From the NCBI GenBank assembly GCA_012934845.2, contig WNNJ02002998.1, positions 58,410-122,409 of the forward strand: a DNA stretch of 64,000 nucleotides. The letters are read 5' to 3'. The notes beneath the pieces are model-generated. The model was not told where the DNA came from. It did no database searches and was given only the letters and a program-made list of their open reading frames with translations. Positions 12,880-24,918 of the stretch are shown piece after piece; position 1 is the first letter of the stretch, and every line of letters starts with the position of its first letter. The translations under genes were made by a program, and so were the position numbers. Origin of the DNA: Pomphorhynchus laevis (lineage: Eukaryota > Acanthocephala > Palaeacanthocephala > Echinorhynchida > Pomphorhynchidae).

Positions 12880-13710
12880 CCCGAAGAATCCAATCGGCGC
12901 GGACTATGCTGGGTAAACGAGAGACGAGGAGCTTAAGAAACCTTAGCCTTTGCTCTGGGTGGCATCCTCTCGAAAAGAAGACTTATCCCGAGATAGCCAA
13001 AGTGCTTCAGAGGCGCACCTGGGTTTACTCTTTTAATGAAAGATATTTAGCCCGTTTCAGAACCCACTTAGCTTTCTTCAGGATACGTTTGAATCTATCC
13101 AGGTCAGCTTTCGCCGACCAGTTCACCGTAACGGTGAACCCCAGGTATTTTACTCGACTTGTAAAGGTGGGAGTGGTTCAGAGGCAAATATGGAGGAGAG
13201 CGCAGAGAGTGCAAGTCCCTTAAGTTTTTGCTTTGTTGCAGGGGATACATGAAAGACTACCACCTGCAATTTTGCTGAGTTTAAAATAAGATTGTATTGG
13301 GGTAGCTGGTCTTTTAATCTTGAAAATAAACGGCTGATGTCAGAGATTACGTCTATACACATGCGTCCACTGAACGAGGCTGTGGTGTCATCAGCGTACA
13401 CCACAAGACGTTCGCGTTTGAATATTTTAAATAGGATAATCGAAGCAGCAAGATATAAGATAAGAGAAAGAGGGGAGCCTTGAGGCACACCCGTAATAGT
13501 GTAGAACTGACGCGCATCAGAGTCGTATTTATAGTATAATCGCTTTGTGCACAGCAGAATCTCCACCCTGTTCACTATTCTCGCAGGCAACCCGAGGGAC
13601 CTGAGAGAAGAGATCACAAATTGAATAGAGATGCGGTCAAATGCAGCAGAAAAGTCAAGGAAAACAGCCACAACTAGACGATGGCTATTATCCCGACAAA
13701 AATGTTCCAC
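12880..13710 (-). pseudogene. LINE copy A, reverse transcriptase and C-terminal part
   Basis: The longest readable RT piece (13150-13710, 186 residues) contains FLDFSAAFDRISIQF with the first catalytic aspartate, TGVPQGSPLSLILY, and VYADDTTASFSG with the YADD catalytic motif. The frame then continues through the thumb region to a shifted frame near 13.15 kb. RT residues needed for catalysis are present in this piece, but the surrounding ORF2 is broken, so the copy is presumably not autonomous. Confidence 0.85.
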
Positions 13711-13854
13711 CTCAACAACTGCTGAATGGACCGAGCGACATTTGACGAATACATAAAAACCTGGAGGGATTAAACCTGGTCGCGGATTTTACGCGCAAGC
13801 GCTTTTTCGTAAATCGACACGAGGGCATTTTGAATAGAAATGGGTCACAAATCT

Positions 13855-14730
13855 TTAGGGCATGAGCAGGATTTTTTTTAGGAATAAAAACACGCTTACC
13901 TTTCTTCTCTGATCAGCTGTCAAAAGTTGACAGACGCGAGAAGAAAGTGGAGCGACGGATTTGGAGGTGCCCGGGAGTGGACCCCAGGAGTTAAGGATAT
14001 CCGTAACAGATAGATCCCTACTCCTGAAGTTACACCAAGGCGGGATTGGTTGAGGTGATTGAGTGGCTCCATAGTTGTGTAGGGCTAGTGACTCCTCCAA
14101 AACTTTGTCAAGGCCTACATTCCATATCCAACCCAATGCTCTATCCTTCCAACAAACAAACTTCTCCTTCTTAAAAATCTTCCAAAAGGAAGACTGAGAA
14201 GAATTAAGTCGAGCAATACTCGTCCTATCTCTACTCAGCTGGAACCTATATATAGTGATCCAGTATTCATTCGAGAGAGCCTGTCTGGCGGAAGCAAAGA
14301 GATTAGGGAGGTTAAGCAATTTCGCTAGGACCATGAGTTTCGTCTGAGTGGGATTGTATATACGACCTTTATAGTTAGTCGATAAGATCGCGGTAGCTTG
14401 CGAAAAGAGGTAGGTATTAAATTCGGTCAGACTCTCATTTCCTATTCTGGGAAAGAGTTGAATAGTCGCTTGAAAGAAGTCTACTCTGATCGGATCAAAG
14501 TGAAATCTCCTTCGAAGCAGCATATCTTCCTCAATTCCCCAACAAATTATGTCATGAGAGGTAGACAATTGCTGGCGCGACTGCTCCGTGCAGAGGAGTT
14601 TAAACAACCACCTCGAGTTAAGCAGTAAAATCTCGAGAATCGAATTTGTTGATATGCAATGAAATGTAGGGGAAGGTAGTTTGTGAATAAGATAACCATT
14701 CCAAGCTCTGCGAAGTGCTGATTGATCCAA
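13855..14730 (-). pseudogene. LINE copy A, ORF2 linker between endonuclease and RT
   Basis: A 291-residue open stretch between the endonuclease and the RT. It includes SSQSSFWKIFKKEKF, the kind of segment that precedes RT in I/Jockey-group ORF2 proteins. Its start overlaps the endonuclease frame in another phase, which shows a frameshift in this copy. No separate enzymatic motif is visible. Confidence 0.7.
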
Positions 14731-15178
14731 CGACTAGTTCTGTCGTTGAAATCCCCAAGAATCATGTTGTTGCCGCTGTCGATAATACTATCCAGGGTGA
14801 CACGGTTCTTGTGTATCTCTGTAGGACGGATGTAGACATTGGCTAGACTGAGGTGTTTACCGTTCTTACAGAGTGAAACTACTAAACAAGACATGGCTGG
14901 ACATGAATAGTTTAATAGGAGGGAGGATCTTAAGGAGCACTTCATTAAGGTCAAGAGTCCTTGAGATGAAGAGGAGTGAGGAGGGATTATGTACGGAGTA
15001 TAGTGGGACAAATGTACTTTGGAATAAATCGAGTAATGTCCTGGGGGAGACGGATAGACCGCGTCTCCTGAAGGACTATAACATCTGCATCTCTACCGGA
15101 TAGAAGTCTAAGGGCAGAAGCACCTCCCGAATTCCACTGAAGGATATTCAGTGAAAAAGGCTCACGAGTACTCTGCAT
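14547..15178 (-). pseudogene. LINE copy A, APE-like endonuclease
   Basis: Two overlapping shifted frames give the apurinic-like endonuclease of non-LTR elements. The N-terminal piece has LNILQWNSGGASALR and DVIVLQETR (the metal-binding E of the QET motif). The second has LANVYIRP and NMILGDFNDRTSRW (the GDFN motif, equivalent to GDFNAHH). The frameshift near 15.0 kb disrupts the protein. Confidence 0.82.
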
Positions 15179-15566
15179 TGTGATGGATTAGTTGGATGTG
15201 GGATTGCCTACCTAGAAGAAGCTAGGAACGGGAAGGTTTCCCTTTCCGCAACTAGCGCCGTCCATGGTGGGTACTTGCCCATGGACAGCATCTTCATTTC
15301 CCCGAACGGCTACTCTCTTCACCTTTAGCATCTTTCCCAACTTTAGGGGGAGGGATGGGATGCCCGAAGCCCCCTCTTCTTCGACTCAGGAACAACAATA
15401 GTTATAGACGAGACCTGCAAGGAAGAATAACTGCAAATACCGCATGTTTTCGGTTTGCATCATCGGGAAGCTCAGTGTCTCCACGCATGTCACTGGTTGC
15501 AATGCTGGAAAGTATGTTCATCCGTGTTTATAACCGAAAAACGTAGGTTGTACCCTAAAAAATGGT

Positions 15567-16189
15567 TCAAGGCCGTCTTTGAAAGAATCTCCGTCTGTTC
15601 TGTTGGTGTGGAACAAACCCTATAGGCAGATAAGAGCTGTTCTTCCCCATGACTGTTCCAAGATTCGATACTTTAAATATAGATTGAAGATCTTCTATGT
15701 CTTTCACTTCTAAGTGACTGGGAAGATTTGAAATTTTAATTGAAGCCAGTATCGGTCTAACCTGGATTATGGCCATATCCTTTAGTGTAGAATCAAAGAA
15801 GTTCACATAGCTTTTTAGTATATCTGGCGTTGCAAAAGAAATTCTAATTTCGGTTTCAGAAAATTTAATTGAATTGAACAAAATTCTGTTTGTGAATTTA
15901 TTGACAAAAGTCTTAAGAACGTATTGAACAGATTATGCCGTTCAATAGGCTTTAATATTTTTATAATAACAAGGTTTTTTAACTTTGGGGTGAAAGGGAG
16001 TACCTCTACACCTTCCGTAACAATTGAAACGTTACTGACCTTTTTATCCATCGATTTCGTACTGATTTTACCTTTTTTTGGGCAACTTTCAAAGGAAATT
16101 TGATCTGTATCCATTGGTAAACTGCAATCTTTTGAAGCTCCGAAAGTTTCCAATCTACTCATTTTGTTATACTTTGCTAAATAAAGCAC
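15567..16189 (-). pseudogene. LINE copy A ORF1 remnant
   Basis: Frames at 15815-16189 and 15567-15881 align in part with copy B ORF1, for example RPILASIKISNLPSHLE against KPILATVKISNLVPYLD, and KLKNLVIIKILKP against KLSNLMILNLTAP. The expected knuckle region (15.18-15.56 kb) is present only as a degraded CNQ..HAWRH-like stretch with a stop at a cysteine position. The N-terminal part near 16.19 kb has a plausible start codon. Confidence 0.65.
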
Positions 16190-16200
16190 TTGTTTTTTTT

Positions 16201-16610
16201 CATGAAAATTAATAATCCTTTAAACGCTCTGACATGTTACTTGTACCCCATTTTTGATGTATATTTTATCATCAACAACTTTTGAAGAAACAAAATAATG
16301 GAACAAACACATGTCAATAGTAAAAAAAACCGGAACAAAAATACAAAAGAAATATAATTAAATAATTATAGTGATCATTTTTTAATTTGGAATATTGACT
16401 CATGATCACTAAAGCACTTATTCTTTTTATTTCGCTAGCTGCTGCTGGCATCGTCAGAAACAAAACGCTCAAATCAAAACAAAACGAACAGAGAAATGAT
16501 CAGAAACGTTTTTTTCTAATGATGATACTGAAATATAAAATTAGAAATAATATTTTTAGTTATCTAGAATTCCAAATTTTAAACAAAAATACTAAAAAAT
16601 AATGCGTTTA
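16201..16610. other. No gene; contains the TTTCGCTAGC-type motif
   Basis: AT-rich. The TATTTCGCTAGCTGCTGCTG motif with a following ATCGTCAGAAAC stretch lies at 16426-16468. A 66-codon plus frame at 16402 covers it but is low-complexity and gives no domain. Confidence 0.35.
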
Positions 16611-16619
16611 AAAAAATAA

Positions 16620-17540
16620 TAATTATTAAATATTATTATTAAAAAAATAATAATGTTTATAACATAATATATGGATAATCATTCAACTAATATTATATCA
16701 GATAACTGAATCTATATATTTTATACTATATATATCAAAAATAATGATAAATGATAAATTATTGTTATAAGATTTTATACAATTTATATTTATTTCAAGT
16801 TGAAATTTAAATTTGAAATTTAAAATAAAAATCAATTGCTATGAATTGACTAATAAATAACATATGATGTATCCGAATAAAGGTTAGAGGTCATCAGGAG
16901 GAACTGCTATGTTATAAAGTTTCGATCCGTAGTCCTCGACACAACATAGCATCGAGGCTAAATACATGCTAATGACGGATTTATTCTGATGAAATTTGAT
17001 TATCTCTAGTGTACCTTATTCTAATACAAAGTATATTATTTATTATCCATTCATAATAATTGTTATAAAACTATAAACTATTGATCTAACTTTTATTTCT
17101 AGATGATTTTGAATAAATCCTTTAAAATTTCTATTTGTTCGATTCTAATTATCGGTTCAATTTATTCAAAATCATTGTAAATAGTTGTTGTTATCAAGAT
17201 AGTTTAAACTAGTAAACTAGTTTACTAGTTTACTTTTTTGCTTAATAGTTTAAATTTATTTTTAATATTTTTTGTTGATTTTAATATTGTAAAATTAATA
17301 TTTTAATAATATTTTGTTGATTTATAATTTTCCATTATAATAAAAAGAAAAAATCCATCAAACTTGCTTAAAAATTTGCAGAAAATAATGCCGCTCAATA
17401 ATACATAGTTTAAGTATTTCTGACAAAGGTTATATTACTGGGAAAACAAAGCCCACAGGTCAATAACAACTTGTCAGTAGAACAAATCAGATAATTGAGT
17501 CTACGTATTTTATGCTATATAAATTAAGAAGGATAAATAA
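16620..17540 (-). mobile_element. Penelope-like element ends (terminal modules)
   Basis: Minus-strand arrangement of the PLE 3' end. The RT tail (WMDNK-like, about 17.04-17.07 kb) is followed by a terminal module at 16885-16990 with the paired boxes CTGCTATG and CATAGCA, and then by the CTGAATCTA / TGAGTCTACGTA end boxes near 16.70 and 17.50 kb. No endonuclease or complete RT is left. The same end boxes occur at 52.38 kb and, inverted, at 57.06 and 57.49 kb. Confidence 0.6.
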
Positions 17541-17559
17541 TCAATAATTATATAATATT

Positions 17560-18035
17560 TTTCAAATAGTTGATAATGATCCATTTTTGATAAAGAATTA
17601 TTATAGCAGATCAAAGAAAAGAGTGAATTTTTTTCATTGTAAATTTCGAAGATGCTAACAGAGGTTAGCGAAATATCAAAATATTTCCTCTTTTCTTTGA
17701 TTCATCTCTAATAATTCTTCAATATTTTGTTATGCACATTGCTGGGATTATTTTAGACTCAAGAAAAAAAGGTTAGGCAAATTCATAAGAAACATATAAT
17801 GTCTCTTAAGGATAAAGATAGGTCTAGCTTAATATTTGATAAAGGTTGAGCATTATAAAATGGGAAATGCTGCAACTTTCTGTTAATTGTAAAGTTCAAA
17901 TCCACATGAGTACCAATAATATATCTAAAGATTATATTATATCTAAAAGTAATTTTTTGAAGATGCTAACAGAGGTTAGCGAAATATCAAATAAAATTTC
18001 ACTTCTTTCTTTGATCCAGCTTTAATAATCTATAT
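17560..18035. repeat. Two copies of a short repeat with a GCTAACAGAGGTTAGC palindrome
   Basis: Segments at about 17570-17720 and 17930-18035 share GAAGATGCTAACAGAGGTTA followed by GCGAAATATCAAA, then TTTCTTTGAT and a TTTAATAAT-like end. The central GCTAACAGAGGTTAGC is a hairpin. Related single copies lie near 3640, 7021, 16426, 21291 and 21990. The family is unassigned, possibly PLE 5' ends or a small MITE. Confidence 0.5.
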
Positions 18036-18871
18036 ATAGAAATAATTATAAAGTGCTAAACCAATCATCAAGGGAAAATTCTACTAGCTTAACCGCTTTT
18101 TGTACTACATGGGTTCAATTTCCTTGGAAATGTTTCCACATATGACACAATATTATCTTGTTGATTGTCTATTTAACATTTTAGATTACCAATAGTGATC
18201 ACCAAAGTCGTTTGTAATGTTGCTTGTAATGTTGATTTGCTTATATTTGATTTCTCACTAGAATAACACCATTTAGTTTTCGAAGTCATGTATTCAAAAA
18301 TTTTATATTATGAAAACGATGTATGTAATTTAAAGGTTCCACTGCTGAGGAAATGATATTCATTCAACATATTTGAGTTGTGTTCGTTTAATGAGTATGC
18401 AGATGTTTGTAAACAGTTCTGAAACATGTTCTGTTATATTATATGTAATATATAATACATATAATTACGTATTATAATTATTATAACAAGTAATAATTAT
18501 AATCGATAGTGTCTTGTGATATAAACTTATACCATGGGCAACAATAGCGATACTTAAGCCTTTTTAAAGTGTATATTTATGTTGCGTTATTCTAATATCT
18601 AGAGATTGATCTGTATGACTAATCAACTAAAAATTTAAATATTCCAAATATTGTTTCATTGAATACAAGTGTCCCTAACTTTTAGAAAATATCTGCTGCA
18701 TATATTTTGCTTTTGCGTTATAAGATAATTGCTTCATATTAAATTAATAAGACGCAAAAACAATATAGTAAGGTAATTATTTAATTTAAATAGTTTATAT
18801 TATGAGCAACTAAATAGACTTGGCACAAATGTTGCAAAAATGGTTAAAATGGTATTTATGGCTTAGATATA
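18036..18871. other. No gene seen
   Basis: AT-rich DNA without a recognisable frame. A TATAATATATGTAATATATA-type simple sequence lies near 18.44 kb. Confidence 0.35.
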
Positions 18872-19533
18872 TATACTAAATGGTGTTGCTTGATAGACTG
18901 GACTTCGATTCACGACTTTCAGTCACCATGTCACTTTTAGACGACCACTTCAGCATCGAAATGATGAGTACCCGGCAACACTCATCAGTAGAATGAGGTA
19001 CACACTGGTCGTTTTGGTTGTCTGTGTGACATTGTGAATAAAGGCGTTTCCGACACTTTGCTTAATTGTCTGAGGCTTACGCTCTTAACCAGATCGAATT
19101 GCTGTGCGGACCATCCTTAAACACTAGGCAGAGGTTGTTGCTGAATTGTCGCTGCACTCGTTGGATCCTAAATGGATACGGCAGGTATAATAGTAGTGCA
19201 CGGATGTGCTGAGTAAACAACGGTCCATGATTTCTTACGAAATACGGCATTTATACTAAATGGTGTTGCTTGATAGACTGGACTTCGATTCACGACTTTC
19301 AGTCACCATGTCACTTCTAGACGACCACTTCAGCATCGAAATGATGAGTACCCGGCAACACTCATCAGTAGAATGAGGTACACACTGGTCGTTTCGGTTG
19401 CCTGTGTGACATTGTGAATAAAGGCGTTTCCGACACTTTGCTTAATTGTCTGAGGCTTTCGCTCTTAACCAGATCGAATTGCTGTGCGGACCATCCTTAA
19501 ACACTAGGCAGAGGTTGTTGCTGAATTGTCGCT
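18872..19533 (-). repeat. 380-bp tandem repeat, 1.7 copies, ribozyme-like core
   Basis: The TGGTGTTGCTTGATAGACTG segment begins at 18881 and again at 19261, a period of exactly 380 bp. The two copies differ at only a handful of positions over ~280 bases, so the duplication or insertion is recent. The second copy is cut at 19533. On the minus strand each copy carries GAAAC-like and CTGATGAG boxes enclosed by GGCAAC/GTTGCC (complete at 19353-19402; the first copy at about 18973-19022 has changes in the GAAA box). The size and tandem form are like retrozymes, but no canonical cleavage triplet was identified. Confidence 0.75.
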
Positions 19534-20830
19534 ATTATTATATATAGGATTTCCAATTATCAATAATTTATCAATAAATATTAAGAATCATATCAAATAG
19601 CGATATGATAATCAGTGATACCTCCAAAATCTTGTGAATATTTTAATATTTAAATCTGAGTAAAATTCATTATTGTCTCAGAATATATTAATTATTAAGT
19701 CCTTTGATAAGCTATATCTAAAACATCACGAAACGATCTGTTCCATTTTATTATAATCTAAAATCACTAAATTAGTATTATATTTTTCATAATATTTTGC
19801 CATTATTTTCAAATGTAGATTTTATAACTTTATTTACAATGTACTTTTAAAATAAACAATATTAATTATTTAAAACTTTATTTACATTTACAAAATTTTT
19901 ATTCTGTTTATATAAATCAGATTTAAATGAGTTCAATTATATTTAAACATGTGCATTGTTATTTAAAAAATAATATTAATTATTTAATATATATTTAGTT
20001 GTGCTTACATAAATTATAAAAACAAAGTTAAATATTAATTATGTATATCATTGAATGATTTTCAAAAATTAAAAATATACAATGTTTTCTAAATAAATAA
20101 TATTTAAAATTTAAATATTGTTTAAATTGATTTACTTTCTATTTAGCACATTATCTCCTATATTAAATTCTTAAATAATAATAGTTAATAGAATGTGTGT
20201 ACATGTGAAAAAAGAAAATTGTATTGTTTATTAAAAGAGGAAAGTAAAAAAATTGTCTTTTTATAATAATATTGTCAAATTTTCAATTGCAAACTGCGAT
20301 AATATTAAGAACAAACAACACAATAAAAGTTTGTCCTTACAGTTTAAAAAACGTTTGTGTTTTTAGTAACAACAAATTTTAATTTTTATAATAAAGTTTA
20401 TACAAACTTTATATGTATTATTTACTTTAACTTTTCATATTTATAATTAATTTTTGAACACGCACATCCCAGTAAAAACACCGTGTGTTTTTTGTATTGC
20501 CGATGATAGTATGTTGCAATTTAAAGTATTAAAATAAATTTAAAATAAGCATTCTTTCATTATCTCAATTTTATCAAAAAAATCATATCGATGAATGAAT
20601 TTTTAATTTACAAAATAAATATTTTATCAAAATTTGAAATGTTTATAATTCTAGCTCCTTTGTCTGAATTAAATAAATCGATCGAATGTCCAAAAGTTGT
20701 CTCATAATCGTCTCAGAAAATGATTAAAATCCATTTCACGAACACATATATATAATCTAACGTTCTCTGTAGAACGGCTTAAGTCAAACATATTATTTAG
20801 GTATAATTAAGTTTTGTTCTCCTTCATTTG
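19534..20830. other. No gene seen; very AT-rich
   Basis: Long A/T-only stretches and no frame with recognisable content. Confidence 0.4.
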
Positions 20831-21066
20831 TTCACATCCATCAGTTCGATTAGCCATATTACTATTTTTAAAGAACGAAATGCGCAATTGCATTATAATA
20901 ATCAACATTGATTATTATAAAATTATTATTATATTATTATTGATTATTATTATTATAAATTAGCCATACGACCATTCACATCCATCATTTGGATTAGCCA
21001 TATTACTACTTTTAAAGAACAAAATGCGCAATTGCATTATAATAATCAACATTGATTATTATAAAA
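20831..21066 (+). repeat. Direct duplication of ~92 bp
   Basis: The block TTCACATCCATCA..GATTAGCCATATTACTA..AAAGAAC..AAATGCGCAATTGCATTATA is present at 20831-20922 and 20975-21066 with few differences. The copies are separated by an ATTATT-rich spacer. It looks like a local tandem duplication. Confidence 0.75.
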
Positions 21067-24000
21067 CTCTTGATAATTTAGAAACTTTTAAAATATGTAA
21101 AGACTGTCATTTGAAATATTTCTATAGACAGATGATGTTATTGATTAACAAAGATTAAGTCACCTTCCGAATAAACCATCATAAATATGATAAGAAATGC
21201 TGAAATATGAAATATAACAGATTATGATCCATTTTTATAGTTTACACATTTTGTATTTAGATCATTAACGAAAGACTTGAAATGCTATTTATATTTCGCA
21301 AGTAACTGCTACATCATCAAAACGAATAAAATGCTCGAAGGTGTGAAACCAGAACAAAACCTTTGTTGGTGTGACTAGCAAAATATACAAAGTATTATTC
21401 TACTTTAGTAAAGATTTGCTTTAATTCCCAAAAGTAGTAAAAAAACTTTTCCAATGTAAATAAATATGATGGAATAAAATGAAATATAATTAAATATAAA
21501 TGATATTATCTGTAACTTTTCAACTTTATAGCTAGTTTTAAAACTCGTTATTTTTCAAATTTCTAAATCAATACACATTTTGCTGGTGGAATTGATATTT
21601 CAATTAAGTTAAAATATTTAAATTAAATGAAGACGTAAGTAAAAGGTAAATCAAAATTAAATATATTTTTACCACATTACAAGATTTTTAGAATTAATTG
21701 TAATACCCTAGAACAACGGATAAGTTAATCTAAGTGCTTTGCCAGCAAATATTGAACTATAAGTTAAATATTGACTAATCCTATCAACTAATCTTATCTG
21801 TAATACTATAATTTAAAAATGGTATCTTTGTCGTGACTGTTAATTTAGCAATTATTTGAACACATTGCTGGGTGTTATATTTAATTCCCGCACTAACGTA
21901 TATTAATACAAAAACACATTTGCTGATTATGATAATGTCCATAAGTTTATTTATTATAAATATCAACTAAATCTTTAATGCTAGAGCAGGATCGACGAAA
22001 TACAAAATAACCTGTATTTTCATGTTTTGTAAGTTTCTGCTAACATCGTCAAAAAGATATCTTATCACACTCTTCAAAATAATATAAATGCCATTTTTCT
22101 AACGGTGATAAACTAACGAATTATAAAGTAAGAATAATAAATGTAGCTTGCATTTCATTGAACCTTACTCCAAAATTACAAGCTAGAAGAAATAATGCTA
22201 AGAAATCTTTTATTTTAATCAATTAATTAACAAATAAATGTTCAGAAAATCAATGTAAACATTTGTACACTATTGCTATTGCAATTAACAGAATCTGTTA
22301 CTTAAGAAATTAAGCTGATAAAAGGTATTAAAATTCTTTGTATTTGGATACAGAAGTACCGATTTTTCAGTAATTCTGTTAGTTCAAAAATATGCAGAAA
22401 TATGCTACTACAATTAGCTACATGATCCACGTTGATTGCAGGTGATTAATTTGAAAGATTTCCGATATAATACAGCAAACTGTATTTAAATTTTGTCGAC
22501 CAGTTTCTGGTAAATGTTCGTTAAAAATATATTTTAAATGTCATTAATTTGCTAAACACTATTAAACATTCGTTAATATTGAAGTCATTATTTTCTGGAG
22601 TTCCTAATTTATATGGTTACGCTCTTATTTGTCTTACTAAGATACAAGGTAGACAATGCCCTTATATTGCTATATATTTAAAAAAATGAGTTTATCAGTC
22701 TCGATTAATAATAACATTTTTTGAATGCATATGGCCATTATAGTGGGTTTAACCTTCTGTGTTGTTTGTCTTCTTCATCATTATCGAAATATTTTAAAAG
22801 ATCATGCACATGCTAACCATGATCATGATATTTCAATGTTAAAGTTACTTAATCTATAATTTTATTCACTGAAAATTAGACATCTAAGAAAGAAATGACT
22901 TTCCATGTGCATGATCATTTGCACGTGCGACGAACCCCTACGATACGTGAAAACACTTATACAGATAATATGATTTTCTGAATAAAGAAACGCAAATATT
23001 CTAGTCTGGGTGTGTTCAAGTTATCCTCTTCTGAATTCAGCCTATCTTGGGTTTAGCTTAAAAATTAGCATAGACGACACCCGGAACGGAAGTAAGTTTT
23101 TAAGCTGCTATACATTCATCATCGCGCACCGCTGCTGGATTGCTCAGGTGGTCAGTGACGAACTTATTAAATGGTTCAGTTGTGGATTACCGCGCTGGTA
23201 ATTTTATCAATGTATATGATATTTTATAGTTGTAAAAATTAGCAAACAAGAGGTTAAAAAATATTTGAGGACAATTTTGCAACCTTATCTTGATATAAGT
23301 TATTATATAAAAGATATAAAATTATTAAATTATTTATAATTATTTAATTATTTAATTTTTATTTATCATTATTTTTAATTTTAAATAATTTAATATACGT
23401 AGACTCAGTTACCTGATCTGATTAAGAAACTCAATTTGTAAACTATATTTTGATCATATGCGATCTTATTAAAAATAAAATAGCTAAATCTCTGTATATT
23501 TTGTTGTAAACTTCATGCTGACGTTTTTACTAAATTAACGATCAAGTGCTGTCTGCTGACATCTCTAAAGTATAATCATGCAGTATTATTTATTAAACGA
23601 GAATGGTATTATGAAGAAACAAGCATTGTAAATATTTGCCCGGAAAATATTTCAGTTAATTAAATCTTAGTTTACATTTCCATTAAAAACAAGACCGATT
23701 TAAAATACTGCCGAACACGTGATGCTGTAGATTTTCATAAATGCATATTTTAATTTGTAGAAAAATCGTTTAATATAGAATACATTGAATTATATATTTA
23801 AAAAATCAACTAAATTATAAATATAATAAATACATGTTTAATGCAGTACAATAATTATTGTTATATATTGGAAACAAGAATAAAAATAACCAGATTTAAT
23901 GGAAAATACTAATATATTAGATTATTTATTAACCTACACAAGTTTCACCCACTAAGAAATTTTATTTTCTTTATCAATTTTTACAAATTTACAAAATTAC

Positions 24001-24364
24001 TACATAAATTCATTGTGATTTTAATTAAACATAAAATCGCACTTTGAGTTTATACACATTTAGGTAGAAAATTCAGCTTTACATATTGATACACCATAAT
24101 AACGTTAATCGAGGGTAAGGTAATTCTCTAAATACTTGTGAAATGTAACAAAAGTTACTCGTGAAATGAGTAACTTTAAATTCTTGTGTATTTTAATCAA
24201 TGTTCTATTGAAATGTGTAGATATATTCGAAGAGTGATTTTATGTGCTTTAATTTTGTGAATTTGTAAAAATTGTGAAAGACGTTGAAGAATCTCCATAG
24301 TGGGCGAAAATCTTATTAGTTAATAGATAATCTATTAGACGAGTTAGTTTTTATTCATTCATAT
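21067..24364. other. No gene seen
   Basis: AT-rich, with TTTCGC-type motif copies near 21291 and 21990. A moderate-GC patch at 22.99-23.21 kb has a 63-codon open frame with no recognised domain. Nothing else could be supported. Confidence 0.35.
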
Positions 24365-24597
24365 TTCCTATATAGAATAGATAACCGGGCTATGAAGGAG
24401 AAAATTTATTTATTTAAAGTACAATCATTTCGAATCTACCTTGATCCTTATTCAGTGTCCGTTTTTCTACAATAAAAAAGTTTTATTGTAGAAAAACGGA
24501 CACTAACGAAGGATCAAGATAGATCCAAAACGTTTGTATTTTAAATAAACTTCCACTTTTATAGCCTAGTTCTCTATTCTATATATTAAATATTACG
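24365..24597. repeat. Foldback element 1, ~105-bp arms
   Basis: The left arm (from TATAGAATAGATAACCGGGC) and the reverse complement of the right arm (from TATAGAATAGAGAACTAGGC) align to the centre at about 24478. The inner ~25 bases (GTGTCCGTTTTTCTACAATA) are identical on both sides. It would form a long hairpin. No coding content. Confidence 0.85.
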
Positions 24598-24610
24598 GAT
24601 AGTATTCAAA

Positions 24611-24735
24611 TGATCCCAGGCAGTTGTTCTACATACGCAGGCATTCCTTATATATATTGTAGACAAACAAAATAAAGCGGCGATTTATTTTGTTTGCCTA
24701 CAATATGAATAACGAACTCCTGAGTGAGTCGTGGC
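24611..24735. repeat. Foldback element 2, ~55-bp arms
   Basis: Arms start CAGTTGTTCTACATACGCAG and, on the reverse strand, CAGTTGCCACGACTCACTCA. They converge on an ATTGTAGRCAAACAAAATAA core around 24673. Imperfect outside, nearly perfect inside. Confidence 0.75.
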
Positions 24736-24764
24736 AACTGTTTACACACCCATCAGTAAATATA

Positions 24765-24918
24765 GCGTTGTAGCTTATCAAACTGGAATAAAATACGGTA
24801 ATTTTATTTTCTTTACAAACCAATAAACGTTTCGAGTATTTTACTAAAGAAGAGTAAAATTCTCGATACGTTTGTTGGTTTGTAAAGAAAAAAATTATTG
24901 TTTTTTATTCAAATTTTA
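24765..24918. repeat. Foldback element 3, ~70-bp arms
   Basis: The inner arms TTTCTTTACAAACCAATAAA and TTTCTTTACAAACCAACAAA (reverse strand) are near-identical, and the outer arms diverge. The centre is about 24838. A TCAAATTGACCCGGGAAGCA segment just beyond (24950) repeats, in direct orientation, TCAAATGATCCCAGGCAGTT at 24607, so foldbacks 2 and 3 belong to a ~345-bp repeated unit. Confidence 0.75.

Larger units (their letters stand above)
12640..16200 (-). mobile_element. I-like non-LTR retrotransposon (LINE), copy A
   Basis: Read on the minus strand, this holds ORF1 (16.19-15.57 kb), an APE-type endonuclease (15.18-14.55 kb), a linker (14.73-13.86 kb), a reverse transcriptase (13.71-13.15 kb) and a C-terminal region to about 12.88 kb, then a 3' UTR that resembles the end of copy B near 7.2 kb. 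It lies immediately upstream, in its own sense, of the truncated 5' end of copy B, giving a head-to-tail pair. It is less decayed than B, but its frames are still interrupted in several places. Confidence 0.82.

Noticed and set aside
23130-23215. tRNA-like stretch (TTGCTCAGGTGGTCAG and GGTTCAGTTGTGG)
   Set aside because: The first part resembles an A box, but the B box is poor and no cloverleaf could be drawn, so a tRNA or SINE call is not supported.
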